From Azophilus sp965199705 (GTDB lineage Bacteria > Pseudomonadota > Gammaproteobacteria > Pseudomonadales > Azotimanducaceae), in assembly GCA_965199705.1 (NCBI GenBank), contig OZ241359.1, forward strand, positions 2,108,001 to 2,172,000: 64,000 nucleotides of DNA, written 5' to 3'. The position numbers and the translations under genes were made by a program. Shown here one piece after another: positions 7,419 through 14,555 of the stretch. The notes below the pieces were generated by a model. That model searched no databases. It saw only the letters and a list, made by a program, of their open reading frames with translations, and was not told where the DNA came from. Within the stretch, counting starts at the first letter, position 1. The number at the start of each line of letters is the position of its first letter.

Positions 7419-9430
7419 GCGTTGGCGCCCGCATCAGGCGGTCGGTGGGTGGCGAGCCACTGCTCGACGGCTGGCGCTATTGCAACCTGATACTCCCCGT
7501 GCGGCGACATCGCTTCCTCCAGTGCGCGCTCAATAGGCGCAGTACCCGAGTCTTCGAGTTCGGCTACGGCGGCGAGCAGCCCGGCCAGGGCGGCGACCGG
7601 CGCTTTCAGCTCGGGCAGCCAGGGCCCCGCGCGACAGGCAGCCAGCCAGAACCTGCATTGCTGCGCCAATTGCGGCCCGCCCATCGCCAACAGGCGGCGA
7701 AATTCATGCGCCTCGAAACTCTCCGGCAACAGCGCATCCACCGGACGTTCGAGTGGTGTCAGGGCATCGTAGGGTCTGGCGTCTGGCGCTTCTTCGCCCT
7801 GCAATCGAGCCTCAAGAGACACCTCGCCAAGCAATCGGCAATACCACTTGATTGGCTCCAGCAGCAACGCAGCCGGTAGCTGAGCTTCACGGATGCCGAA
7901 GGCGCACAACAGACGCCGGCTGATGGCGCGTATGTCGGGCAGGCCGCAGGCGGCTTGCCGCGCCAGCCCGCACGCCACCGCCGCCGCCAGTTCCTCGGGC
8001 GCCAACTGATTGCGCCAGAAGCGATCGGCCAGCGCCGGCATTCGCGACCAGAGGCGCACCGGCAGCAAGGGCTCGGTGACCAGCTCGGACCAGAGACAGG
8101 CCTCGCCACCGAGTATCCTGCCCGCCGACTGCCCCGCCGGCGCCGATGCCGACGCCTGGCGCCAGAGGCCGTGCAGCATTCGCAGGCCGAACGCTGCCGG
8201 TTGCAGTCTCGGATCTTCGGCCAGGGCATCTTCCAGAACAGCGAGTTCCGCTTCCGGCGCATCCGGCGCAAATGCATGGTGCAGGTCCACCGGATAACCG
8301 AGATCCAGATAGTAGGGCGCGGAAACAATGCAATCGTGGCCGGCGTGCAAGGCCCGGTCCCGGGCGCTGGCCCCGCGCCAGCTCTGAACCACAGCATTCG
8401 CGGGCAATGGGCCGGCCAGGGCTTCATCCCAGACGATTACGCGCTTGCCGTGGCGAGCCGCCAGCTCGCCCACCCGCTGCGTGAACCAAGCTTGCAAGGT
8501 GGGTCCGGGTTCAAGGCCGTGCGCCGCCGCGAAGCCGGAGATTTCGTCGCTCTGGCGCCAGGCGGCTGGGTCCACCTCATCACCGCCGATATGCAGGAAA
8601 GGATCGGGGAACACTTCCGCCACCTCCCCGATCAGCTGGTCTATCGCGGCATAGACGCCTTCATCAGCCGGATTCAGCACCGCATCGTGCGGCCCGAAGC
8701 GGACGCTCGGCGACACAGGCGCGCGCGACGCCCCCCATTCAGGGCAGGCCACGAGCCAACTGGTTACATGTCCCGGCATGTCCAGTTCCGGCAGCACCCG
8801 GATGCCCCGGTCCGCTGCCGCCGCCACCAACCGCGAAAGTTCCGCTTGCATATAGCTTTCGCGGCTGGCGAGCCCGGGGAAGGCGCGACTCTGAAAGCGA
8901 AATCCCTGATCGTCCGTGAGGTGCAGATGCAGCACGTTGAGCTTGTGCCAGGCCATGAGGTCCAGGGTCGAATGCAGGGCGTCCGGGCTGAAGAAGTGAC
9001 GGGCGACGTCCAGCATCAAACCGCGCCAGGCAAAGGCTGGGCTGTCATCGACGCTGCCCGCCGGCAAGGCCGGTTCGTTCACCTCATGCTGCATCGCACA
9101 AGCGAGATGTGTCAGCGTCGTCAGGCCGTGCCGAGCGCCGGCCAGTGCAGCCGCCTCCAGGGTGACTTCACCGTTTTCGATCAGCAGGCGATAGCTTTCA
9201 TCCGCATCCAGTTGCGGCAGGCCGGCCCGCGTATCGGCGATGCGGCAGCGCAGAGGCATGTCTGGGCCCGCCCTGTCGCCACACAAGCGCGCAAGGCGGG
9301 CATTGGCGCCACGCCAGGCGGTTTCCAGCGACGCCGGCAAGCTGGCGTCCGGCGCCAGATGACCGAGGGGGTAATGTTCGCCGGTGAAGGCGGTCTGCCG
9401 GAGTCTCGGCAAGAGCGAGGAGGCTTGCAT
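7415..9430 (-). CDS. Beta-N-acetylhexosaminidase, GH20
   Basis: 671 residues from the ATG at 9428-9430, chosen because residues upstream of it do not look like protein. The N-terminal GH20b-like domain (about 1-130) ends at the AFAWRGLMLDVARHFF entry into the barrel. Catalytic HIGGDEVDPAAW places the Asp-Glu pair at residues 284-285, and LHLHLTDDQGFRFQ is the typical preceding strand. No signal peptide is seen, so it probably acts in the cytoplasm on imported chito- or glycan oligosaccharides, releasing GlcNAc/GalNAc. It heads the operon with the NahK-like kinase, FAD oxidoreductase and AKR. Confidence 0.92.
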   Translation of the reverse strand: MQASSLLPRLRQTAFTGEHYPLGHLAPDASLPASLETAWRGANARLARLCGDRAGPDMPLRCRIADTRAGLPQLDADESYRLLIENGEVTLEAAALAGARHGLTTLTHLACAMQHEVNEPALPAGSVDDSPAFAWRGLMLDVARHFFSPDALHSTLDLMAWHKLNVLHLHLTDDQGFRFQSRAFPGLASRESYMQAELSRLVAAAADRGIRVLPELDMPGHVTSWLVACPEWGASRAPVSPSVRFGPHDAVLNPADEGVYAAIDQLIGEVAEVFPDPFLHIGGDEVDPAAWRQSDEISGFAAAHGLEPGPTLQAWFTQRVGELAARHGKRVIVWDEALAGPLPANAVVQSWRGASARDRALHAGHDCIVSAPYYLDLGYPVDLHHAFAPDAPEAELAVLEDALAEDPRLQPAAFGLRMLHGLWRQASASAPAGQSAGRILGGEACLWSELVTEPLLPVRLWSRMPALADRFWRNQLAPEELAAAVACGLARQAACGLPDIRAISRRLLCAFGIREAQLPAALLLEPIKWYCRLLGEVSLEARLQGEEAPDARPYDALTPLERPVDALLPESFEAHEFRRLLAMGGPQLAQQCRFWLAACRAGPWLPELKAPVAALAGLLAAVAELEDSGTAPIERALEEAMSPHGEYQVAIAPAVEQWLATHRPPDAGANA

Positions 9431-9456
9431 GTGGATAGCATAGCGGGCATGGTTTT

Positions 9457-9481
9457 CGCCTTGCAATCTGAACTCGCCATG
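9457..9481 (+). repeat. 25-base direct repeat, copy 1
   Basis: This stretch matches 11306-11330 at 24 of 25 positions (core CCTTGCAATCTGAA, then TCGCCATG), same orientation. Here the final ATG is the preferred start codon of the VOC gene. The repeat also lies inside the divergent gap upstream of the GH20 gene (start 9430). Possible roles are a promoter/leader element or a small dispersed repeat. Confidence 0.7.
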
Positions 9482-9997
9482 CTGAACCACCCTATCGTCC
9501 AGATCGCCTGGTTTGTGAAAGACCCGGTGCGCGCCGCCGAGTCGATGGCCGAGCGCTATGGCGCCGGGCCCTTCTTTCTCATCGAACGGATCGAACTCGC
9601 CTGGGGCGAGCACCGGGGTCGCCCGCAGAAGTTTCTGCACAGCTCGGCCTATGGCCAGTGGGGGCCTGTGATGGCGGAACTGGTGCGTCAGGACGAAGAG
9701 GGTCCCTCACCCTTTCGGGATATGTTCGCGCCCGGTGAGGAGGGCTTGCATCATATGGCGATGATGGTGGACTCCCTGCCGGAAGCCTACGCGTATTGCG
9801 CCAGGCAGAACCTCGAGATTGCCGCCCGGGCGGAAACGCGGACCGGCACGGAATTCGCATTCATCGACCTGACCAGGACGCTGGGACACATGCTTGAAGT
9901 GTACGAGCGCAGCGATGCGCTGCTGGGCTTCTATGAATTCGTGGCGTCTGCGTCGCAGGATTGGGACGGCAGCGAACCTGTACGGCCTGTCGCTTGA
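9479..9997 (+). CDS. VOC-superfamily (glyoxalase/dioxygenase-like) protein
   Basis: 172 residues from ATG 9479 (an in-frame ATG at 9449 would add 10 residues; neither has a strong ribosome site). It contains paired beta-alpha-beta-beta-beta modules: HPIVQIAWFVKDPVRAAE at the N-terminus, GLHHMAMMVDSLPEAYAYC mid-chain and FAFIDLTRTLGHMLEVYE at the end. The histidine and glutamate pattern (His in HPIVQIA, HHMAM, EVYE) fits metal binding. Many such proteins are isomerases or dioxygenases; the reaction is unknown. It diverges from the GH20 operon by 48 bases. Confidence 0.82.
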   Translation: MLNHPIVQIAWFVKDPVRAAESMAERYGAGPFFLIERIELAWGEHRGRPQKFLHSSAYGQWGPVMAELVRQDEEGPSPFRDMFAPGEEGLHHMAMMVDSLPEAYAYCARQNLEIAARAETRTGTEFAFIDLTRTLGHMLEVYERSDALLGFYEFVASASQDWDGSEPVRPVA

Positions 9998-10105
9998 GAG
10001 GCTGCCGCGGCGCTTGGCCCAGTGGCTTGACCGCCTGGATCAAGGCGCGCAGCAACAATCGGTTTCTGCCATGCGGCAGCCTGGCCGATCGACTTCAGGG
10101 AATGC

Positions 10106-11035
10106 TCAGTCGAGGCGTTGAATGTCGAAATGGTTGCGTGGAAAATGGGTCATGACCGCGCCTGTCTCGTCGGTGCTGCGCGCCAAAACGATCTCGTCGA
10201 GGCCGCAGGCGGCGAGCTCTCCTTCGACCGGCACCTTGCCGTAGTCCTCGGGCGTTACGGTCACCCGGTCGCCCAAGGCGATGCCAGAGGGCAGCATCGA
10301 CTCGATCTCAGGCAACACGGGCTCCGTGGCGCGGGCGTGTTCCAAGGCTTCTTCGCCGGAGCTCTCGGTCACCTGGCCGTGCCCGAGGCGGGCGATGCGG
10401 TCAAACCAATCGTTGACGGCAGGATAGGGCGCGGTCAGCTCCCGGGTGCTCGACACCGTTCTGAGTGCCCAAAGCGTGAAGTAAACCGAAAAGTCCGCAA
10501 GCGTCGGTTGGTCGCCCAGCAGGTAGGGCGTCTTGAGGGAGGCTTCCATGTCCTGCATCGCTTGGGTGAATTGCCGCTTCGCGGACTCGGGCGACGGCAT
10601 CGACATCAAGCCGCCAGCGGCCAGCTGCGCACGGTCGGCCAAGAAGTTCTTCGCCTCTTCGGGGGGAAGGCGCCCCAACATCTCCTGGAGCGATTCTGGA
10701 GCGCCGAAGCCGAGCGCGGTGCCGACCGTGAAGAACTCCCGATCGGCCCACTCGACGATGCGCGTGGCCGCGAAGCTGTGGGGCAGAGCGTCCGGCGCGT
10801 TCTGGTGGCGCAGGAGCCCCTTGACGATGACGGCGGTGTCGCAATAGACGTTGGCGCCAATTTGCAGGCAGGGAATGCGGCGATAGCCGCCCGTGAGGGG
10901 CATCAGCAGCGGCCTTGGCATGATGGACGTGGTCTCGGCGGAGTGCCAGGACGCATCAAGATGGCCGAACACCGCGCGCATCTTCTCGGAGAAGCGGGAA
11001 ACGGGGTAATGATGCAGAAAAATCTTCACTGACAT
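10106..11035 (-). CDS. Glutathione S-transferase family protein
   Basis: 309 residues from the ATG at 11033-11035, preceded by AGGAAG in a good ribosome-site position. The N-terminal thioredoxin-like half (VKIFLHHYPVSRFSEKMRAV, cis-Pro in YRRIPCLQIG, then D-T-A at the glutathione carboxylate site) is followed by an all-helical half with the LLGDQPTLADFSVYFTLWAL N-capping segment. A C-terminal tail of about 80 residues (GDRVTVTPEDYGKVPVEGEL) extends past the usual GST end and looks like a small beta domain. A detoxification or ligand-binding role is inferred only from the family. Confidence 0.85.
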   Translation of the reverse strand: MSVKIFLHHYPVSRFSEKMRAVFGHLDASWHSAETTSIMPRPLLMPLTGGYRRIPCLQIGANVYCDTAVIVKGLLRHQNAPDALPHSFAATRIVEWADREFFTVGTALGFGAPESLQEMLGRLPPEEAKNFLADRAQLAAGGLMSMPSPESAKRQFTQAMQDMEASLKTPYLLGDQPTLADFSVYFTLWALRTVSSTRELTAPYPAVNDWFDRIARLGHGQVTESSGEEALEHARATEPVLPEIESMLPSGIALGDRVTVTPEDYGKVPVEGELAACGLDEIVLARSTDETGAVMTHFPRNHFDIQRLD

Positions 11036-11343
11036 GTGTACTTCCTTGTTTGTGCAGCCGCATGGCGTCGGCGCAGCGGCATTGCCGCAGCGGTTGGCTT
11101 CCCCATCCGGGGCTGCTCGGCGCCAAACCACTCGGCAGTTGCCTTGGCAGCGCAAGGTTGAAGGCCGACGTTTTCAATCGCCGCTCCCCGTGCGGGCGTC
11201 AATTCGAGTTGAACCGCGCTTTGCAGATGGCTATGAACCGTTTGGCCCCTCGGAAAGGACTTTGTGCCGATTGTAATACAGCCCCACCCGGCGCGGCAGG
11301 CAGCGCGCCTTGCAATCTGAAATCGCCATGACACCATGCCCGG
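11036..11343. other. Intergenic region between divergent GST and SIS genes
   Basis: 308 bases with no credible gene. It should hold the promoters of both neighbours. The left end carries the GST ribosome site (minus strand). Around 11268-11280 an AT-richer GATTGTAATAC patch is a possible -10 region for the plus strand. The right end holds copy 2 of the 25-base repeat. Short open frames here lack any recognisable protein pattern. Confidence 0.5.
11306..11330 (+). repeat. 25-base direct repeat, copy 2
   Basis: Second copy of the element at 9457-9481, differing at one base. Its terminal ATG lies 16 bases upstream of the SIS-gene start codon at 11344, out of frame with it. Both copies therefore sit immediately before plus-strand genes. 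Confidence 0.7.
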
Positions 11344-11946
11344 ATGAAGCCGAGTGAGCGCATCGAGCGGGTTCTGAGAGCGGAAGCGGAAGCCATACTG
11401 GCCGTTCAGGTCACCCCCGCCTTCGCGGCCGCAGTGCAGGTGCTGGCCGAATGCGAGGGCAAGGTGGTGACCACCGGTATCGGCAAGGCGGGCATCATCG
11501 CCCGCAAGTTTGCCGCCACCCTCTGCTCCACGGCGACGCCGGCGAGCTTCGTGCATCCTGCCGAGGCAGCGCACGGTGACCTGGGCCTGATCGCGCCAGG
11601 CGACGTGATCGTCGCCATCTCCACCAGCGGCAAGAGCCGGGAAGTGCTGGAACTGCTCGAACTCTGCCGTCACCTGAAGGTGGCGTCAACGATCGGTGTC
11701 ACTTCACACCCGGATTCCGCCCTGCGCGATCTGAGTGATCTCATACTCGACATGGGTGTAGTGCAGGAACCCTGCCCGCTCGGACTCACGCCGAGCGCCA
11801 GCACGGCGGTGATGCTGGCGATTACCGATGGTCTCGCGCTGGCGCTGATGGAAGTCAAGGGTGTGACGCAGACGGACTACGGCTTGCGTCACCACGGCGG
11901 CTATCTCGGACGGCAGACGCGCACGGATAACTTGCCGGACCAGTAG
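11344..11946 (+). CDS. SIS-domain sugar-phosphate isomerase, KpsF/KdsD-like, without CBS domains
   Basis: 200 residues. It is the N-terminal SIS domain of D-arabinose-5-phosphate isomerases: VVTTGIGKAGIIARKFAATL, FVHPAEAAHGDLG, VIVAISTSGKSREVLELL and GLTPSASTAVMLAITDGLA. KdsD/KpsF/GutQ enzymes are about 320 residues because of a C-terminal CBS pair; here the stop comes directly after the SIS domain. The enzyme would interconvert ribulose-5-phosphate and arabinose-5-phosphate for KDO synthesis, or act on another phosphosugar. SIS-only members are known to be active in other bacteria. It is followed by a hairpin terminator. Confidence 0.85.
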   Translation: MKPSERIERVLRAEAEAILAVQVTPAFAAAVQVLAECEGKVVTTGIGKAGIIARKFAATLCSTATPASFVHPAEAAHGDLGLIAPGDVIVAISTSGKSREVLELLELCRHLKVASTIGVTSHPDSALRDLSDLILDMGVVQEPCPLGLTPSASTAVMLAITDGLALALMEVKGVTQTDYGLRHHGGYLGRQTRTDNLPDQ

Positions 11947-11955
11947 CCTGCGCAG

Positions 11956-11980
11956 CAGGCTCGCGCAGCCTGTTGATTTT
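11956..11980 (+). terminator. Hairpin terminator after the SIS gene
   Basis: A 6-base-pair stem, CAGGCT (11956-11961) with AGCCTG (11967-11972), a 5-base loop, then TTGATTTT. It begins 10 bases after the stop codon at 11946. The T tract is interrupted, so strength is uncertain. Confidence 0.55.
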
Positions 11981-12165
11981 ACCGAGGGGGATTATTCCTG
12001 CGCTGGAGAATCCGTAACCTTTTATAAATAAAGAAAAAATAGAAACATCAGAAAAGACGCAGGACCGCTCCATACAAAAATCAATCCCGTTGCAACACAG
12101 CACCCGACTCGCACTTGTAAGCATTCCGTTTTCGTTCGGTCACGCGGTGATGCAGGCGGATGATG

Positions 12166-12520
12166 TCACCGGTTCAAGGTTCGCCGCCAGTCTTTTCGGA
12201 GGGGCCGGACCCATGTGTCCTTCTTTGACCGATCGCGTCTGGTGTGGCGGTCTTACCGTCCCCGTTCCTGGGTGGTCCCGACGCGGGTCCAGCCGGACAC
12301 CTTGTAGAGCGCCGGTGAAGCGCGGGGTCTCGACGAAGGTCTCGATGAGCACGGGCGTGACGTTGCGGCGGGCGCGGCCACTCCGGCGGCGGCAGATCGA
12401 TCAGCCCGTCCCTGTCCATGGCCAGCATGGTCACCCAGGCCATCATGTCCTTGAGACCAACGTCGGGCTTGAACCAGCCGATGCGCCGGCAGAACTCCCT
12501 GGACAACGCATGGCGGTTGG
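12166..12520 (-). pseudogene. Remnant of a DUF4338 transposase-type protein
   Basis: Conceptual pieces in different frames join into a DUF4338 pattern. The N-terminal piece, at about 12518-12365, is ALSREFCRRIGWFKPDVGLK plus the following DMMAWVTMLAMDRDGLIDLP. Then VLIETFVETPRFTGA at 12352-12305. After a frame change comes LYKVSGWTRVGTTQERGR, ending in a TAA at 12253-12255. In the same frame beyond the stop are KKDTWVRPLRKDWRRTLN and a final TGA at 12166. The large middle part is missing. DUF4338 is found in the N-terminus of IS4-like transposases and in Druantia-associated proteins. The gene is dead: internal deletion, frameshift and nonsense codon. Confidence 0.72.
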
Positions 12521-12725
12521 GCGGCGGGGCGGCGGTTGGCGTCCCGGAGGGAGGCGCCGCCGTTCCCACCCACCGGCACGATGGAGACGGCATGATGAGC
12601 ACAGCGATTGCAATACCCGGCAACACGGCGGACACGTTCCTGGTTCATTTCTTCCGCGGTGGCCTGACCGACGAGCATTCTGTCGTCGAGCGACTCAAGG
12701 CATTCGCAGATGGAGATATACGCCC

Positions 12726-12923
12726 GTGCCCGGCGAAGAGGCAGCGAAGGACAAGGGCCGCCGCAAGGCAAAGCGCGTCACGGCCACACTGAAGGCGGTG
12801 AAGGAGATGCGCCCCGCCCGCACCGAGATCATCATCTGCACCGGGATCCACACCCGCGGCGGCGTCCAGGTCTGGGGTTGCATCGCTGCCGGCATCCTGT
12901 GCGACCGCAAGCAGCGCAGCTGA
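12726..12923 (+). CDS. Possible small hypothetical protein in the relic region
   Basis: A 65-codon frame from a GTG with a GGAG 13 bases upstream. The product starts PGEEAAKDKGRRKAKRVT and ends in GIHTRGGVQVWGCIAAG. The basic N-terminus and lack of known relatives leave it unassigned. It sits between two clear pseudogenes, so it may itself be a fragment. A different frame at 12593-12720 (AIAIPGNTADTFLVHFF) also looks partly protein-like, which again suggests decay. Confidence 0.22.
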   Translation: MPGEEAAKDKGRRKAKRVTATLKAVKEMRPARTEIIICTGIHTRGGVQVWGCIAAGILCDRKQRS

Positions 12924-12973
12924 ACCGCCTTCTCCCGGGACGGCCGGCCTGCGCCGGTCGGGCGTCCTTTGTC

Positions 12974-12988
12974 CGAAATCCGATTTCG
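12974..12988. promoter_or_regulatory. Perfect 7-base inverted repeat before the zinc-ribbon remnant
   Basis: CGAAATC at 12974-12980, one central base, then GATTTCG at 12982-12988. It lies 15 bases upstream of the GTG start of the zinc-ribbon remnant and just before its GGGGAG ribosome site. It could be an operator or a small hairpin in the leader. Confidence 0.4.
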
Positions 12989-13003
12989 ACGGGGAGACAG
13001 CCA

Positions 13004-13413
13004 GTGGCCTACGCCGGTCCCGAAGTGCGAAAGCAGCGCGACCGCACGCGGACCGCGCGGAGAACCTCGGAACGTATCGCCCGGGGCGAGTGCCCCCGGA
13101 TTCCGCAAGCGCCCTCCCGCGATGGACCGCACCGTTTGCTGGCCGTGCGCAGACAGGCGCAACCGTGCGAGCCGCGCTCGCGACGCCCCCTCCGAGCGGA
13201 GGGCAAACCACGCCGCGACCCTGAGCGCGCCCGAGCCCGCGAGCGCGAACGCAGCCGCCGGCAGGTCGAGGAGCACCGAGCGGCGGGGATATGCGTCCGC
13301 TGCGGTCGGGCGCCGCCATGCCGCAACGCCCGATGTGCGAAAGCTGTCTCGACAAACGCCGCGCCGCCGACAGCGCCGCGGCCAGGAGATCGGCATGGGA
13401 GAATACCGCCTGA
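13004..13413 (+). pseudogene. Frameshifted double zinc-ribbon protein of plasmid type
   Basis: Starts with GTG 13004 after GGGGAG and ends at TGA 13411-13413, about 136 codons if frames are joined. Three segments in shifting frames read as one protein. The first is VRKQRDRTRTARRTSERIAR. The second, in another frame, is KRPPAMDRTVCWPCADRRNR with SRARDA. Back in frame one come LRAEGKPRRDPERARARERE and AAGICVRCGRAPP. The last, in a third frame, is MPQRPMCESCLDKRRAAD. The joined product has two CxxC...CxxC ribbons separated by a very basic linker, a layout I know from proteins near TraA/MobF relaxases on alphaproteobacterial-type plasmids. At least three frameshifts make it non-functional as read. 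Confidence 0.65.
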
Positions 13414-14408
13414 CGCTCCGACAGGTGCTCCACCGCCTAGTTCACCGCATCCGTCACGAAATATTCGTCGCCGGCGAGGATAGATTCCCGGCTCGCCGGA
13501 CCCCACGTCGAGGTCTCCGGCTCGCGGTCCCCGGCGGCGTCGAGGACGGTCTCGGGGGAAAAGCCGAGCGCCTTCGCCTGCTCCCGCCAGACCCGGCGCA
13601 GCGCGGCACGGTCCGCGAGGCGCCTGTTGTCCGCCGGATCGTCGAAGCCCCGCGCCTTTATCGCTGCCTCAATCTCGGCCCGGCGGGTCGACCAGGCCTC
13701 TATCGTCTCGCGGGATATGCCCGCGATCTCGAAGCGCCCGTCTGGACGCGTCTACTCCATGCCATAGCCGAGACGCTGGAGACCCTGGGCCAGTTCAGAC
13801 CGGTAGATCGCGCTGATCGCCTTCTGCTGGCGGTAGAGCCCGTCATTGACCATCGTCCGCCACTTCCCGTCGCCGCCCTGCACCATGTTGGCGATCACGC
13901 AATGGGTGTGGATCTGGGGGTCGAGGTTCCTCGAAGTGTCATGCCGGAACGACGCGACCACCGTCTTCTGGTCTCCGGCGTGGACCATCGCACCGGTCGA
14001 GCTGTCCTGCAGCCGGGTCAGGATCGCGTTCTTCTCGGTCCAGCCGAGCGTTGTCCGAACCGCCCGGTCGTGCGCGGCAACGATGCGCGCATCCCCGCCG
14101 ATCAACGCCATCAGCGATACCGACTTCGGCGCCGACATCGTCACGTCACGGCCGGGGCAGTGGTGGATCTCGCCGTCCTTGCCGCGCTTGCCCAGATGCG
14201 GGCCATCCAGAACCCTACCTTCCAGGATCGCCCTGAAGGTATCCGAGCCCACCGGGCCGGAAAGCCCGAGCGCCTCGGCGCCCCTGCCGGCCCAGGCGCT
14301 CGCCTCCCGGTGCGCCGGATCGTCCTTCGCGTAGTACCCGTCGCGCTCGAAATAGCCCGCTCCCTGCGAAGGCTAAGGCGAGGCGATCACCCCGATCGAC
14401 GCTACCAT
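13390..14408 (-). pseudogene. MobF (TrwC/TraA) relaxase remnant with three in-frame TAG codons
   Basis: One continuous minus-strand frame from ATG 14408 matches the N-terminal 330 or so residues of MobF relaxases: GYFERDGYYAKDDPAHREAS, IHHCPGRDVTMSAPKSVSLM, the metal-binding LDPQIHTHCVIANMVQGGDG, YRSELAQGLQRLGYGME, TRPDGRFEIAGISRETIEAW and VEHLSERQAVFSHADLLAAA. The frame is interrupted by TAG at 14373-14375, 13752-13754 and 13437-13439; no TAA or TGA occurs within it. Homology ends near 13390, so the helicase-like C-terminus is lost. The active relaxase would nick oriT and start conjugative transfer. The 3' end overlaps the antisense zinc-ribbon remnant. Confidence 0.82.
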
Positions 14409-14450
14409 GGAGAAGGCCTGGCGACGGCTGGAAGTATTGAAGTCTTCGGA

Positions 14451-14467
14451 GCCTGCATTCCGCAGGC
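14451..14467. terminator. Short hairpin upstream of the relaxase remnant
   Basis: GCCTGC (14451-14456) and GCAGGC (14462-14467) form a 6-base-pair stem with a 5-base loop. It lies between the relaxase start and the end of the ApeA-like gene (stop at 14556, minus strand). It may terminate transcription of the defence operon, though no T tract follows on the minus strand. Confidence 0.3.
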
Positions 14468-14555
14468 ATACACTGATTGCCAAAAAAGAACAGTAAGAGA
14501 ACATTCTGGAGCATGTGACGATGCTCAGACGGTCTGCAGCGAGCGCGCACTCTAG

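Noticed and set aside
7955..9478. Long plus-strand open frame antisense to the GH20 gene, in frame with the VOC gene
   Set aside because: It is a GC-rich antisense shadow. Only the last 172 codons (from 9479) look like a protein family; the rest mirrors the hexosaminidase.
13414..14555. Plus-strand open frame across the relaxase remnant
   Set aside because: Mirror image of the MobF relaxase frame; only the short part at 13080-13200 carries real zinc-ribbon sequence.
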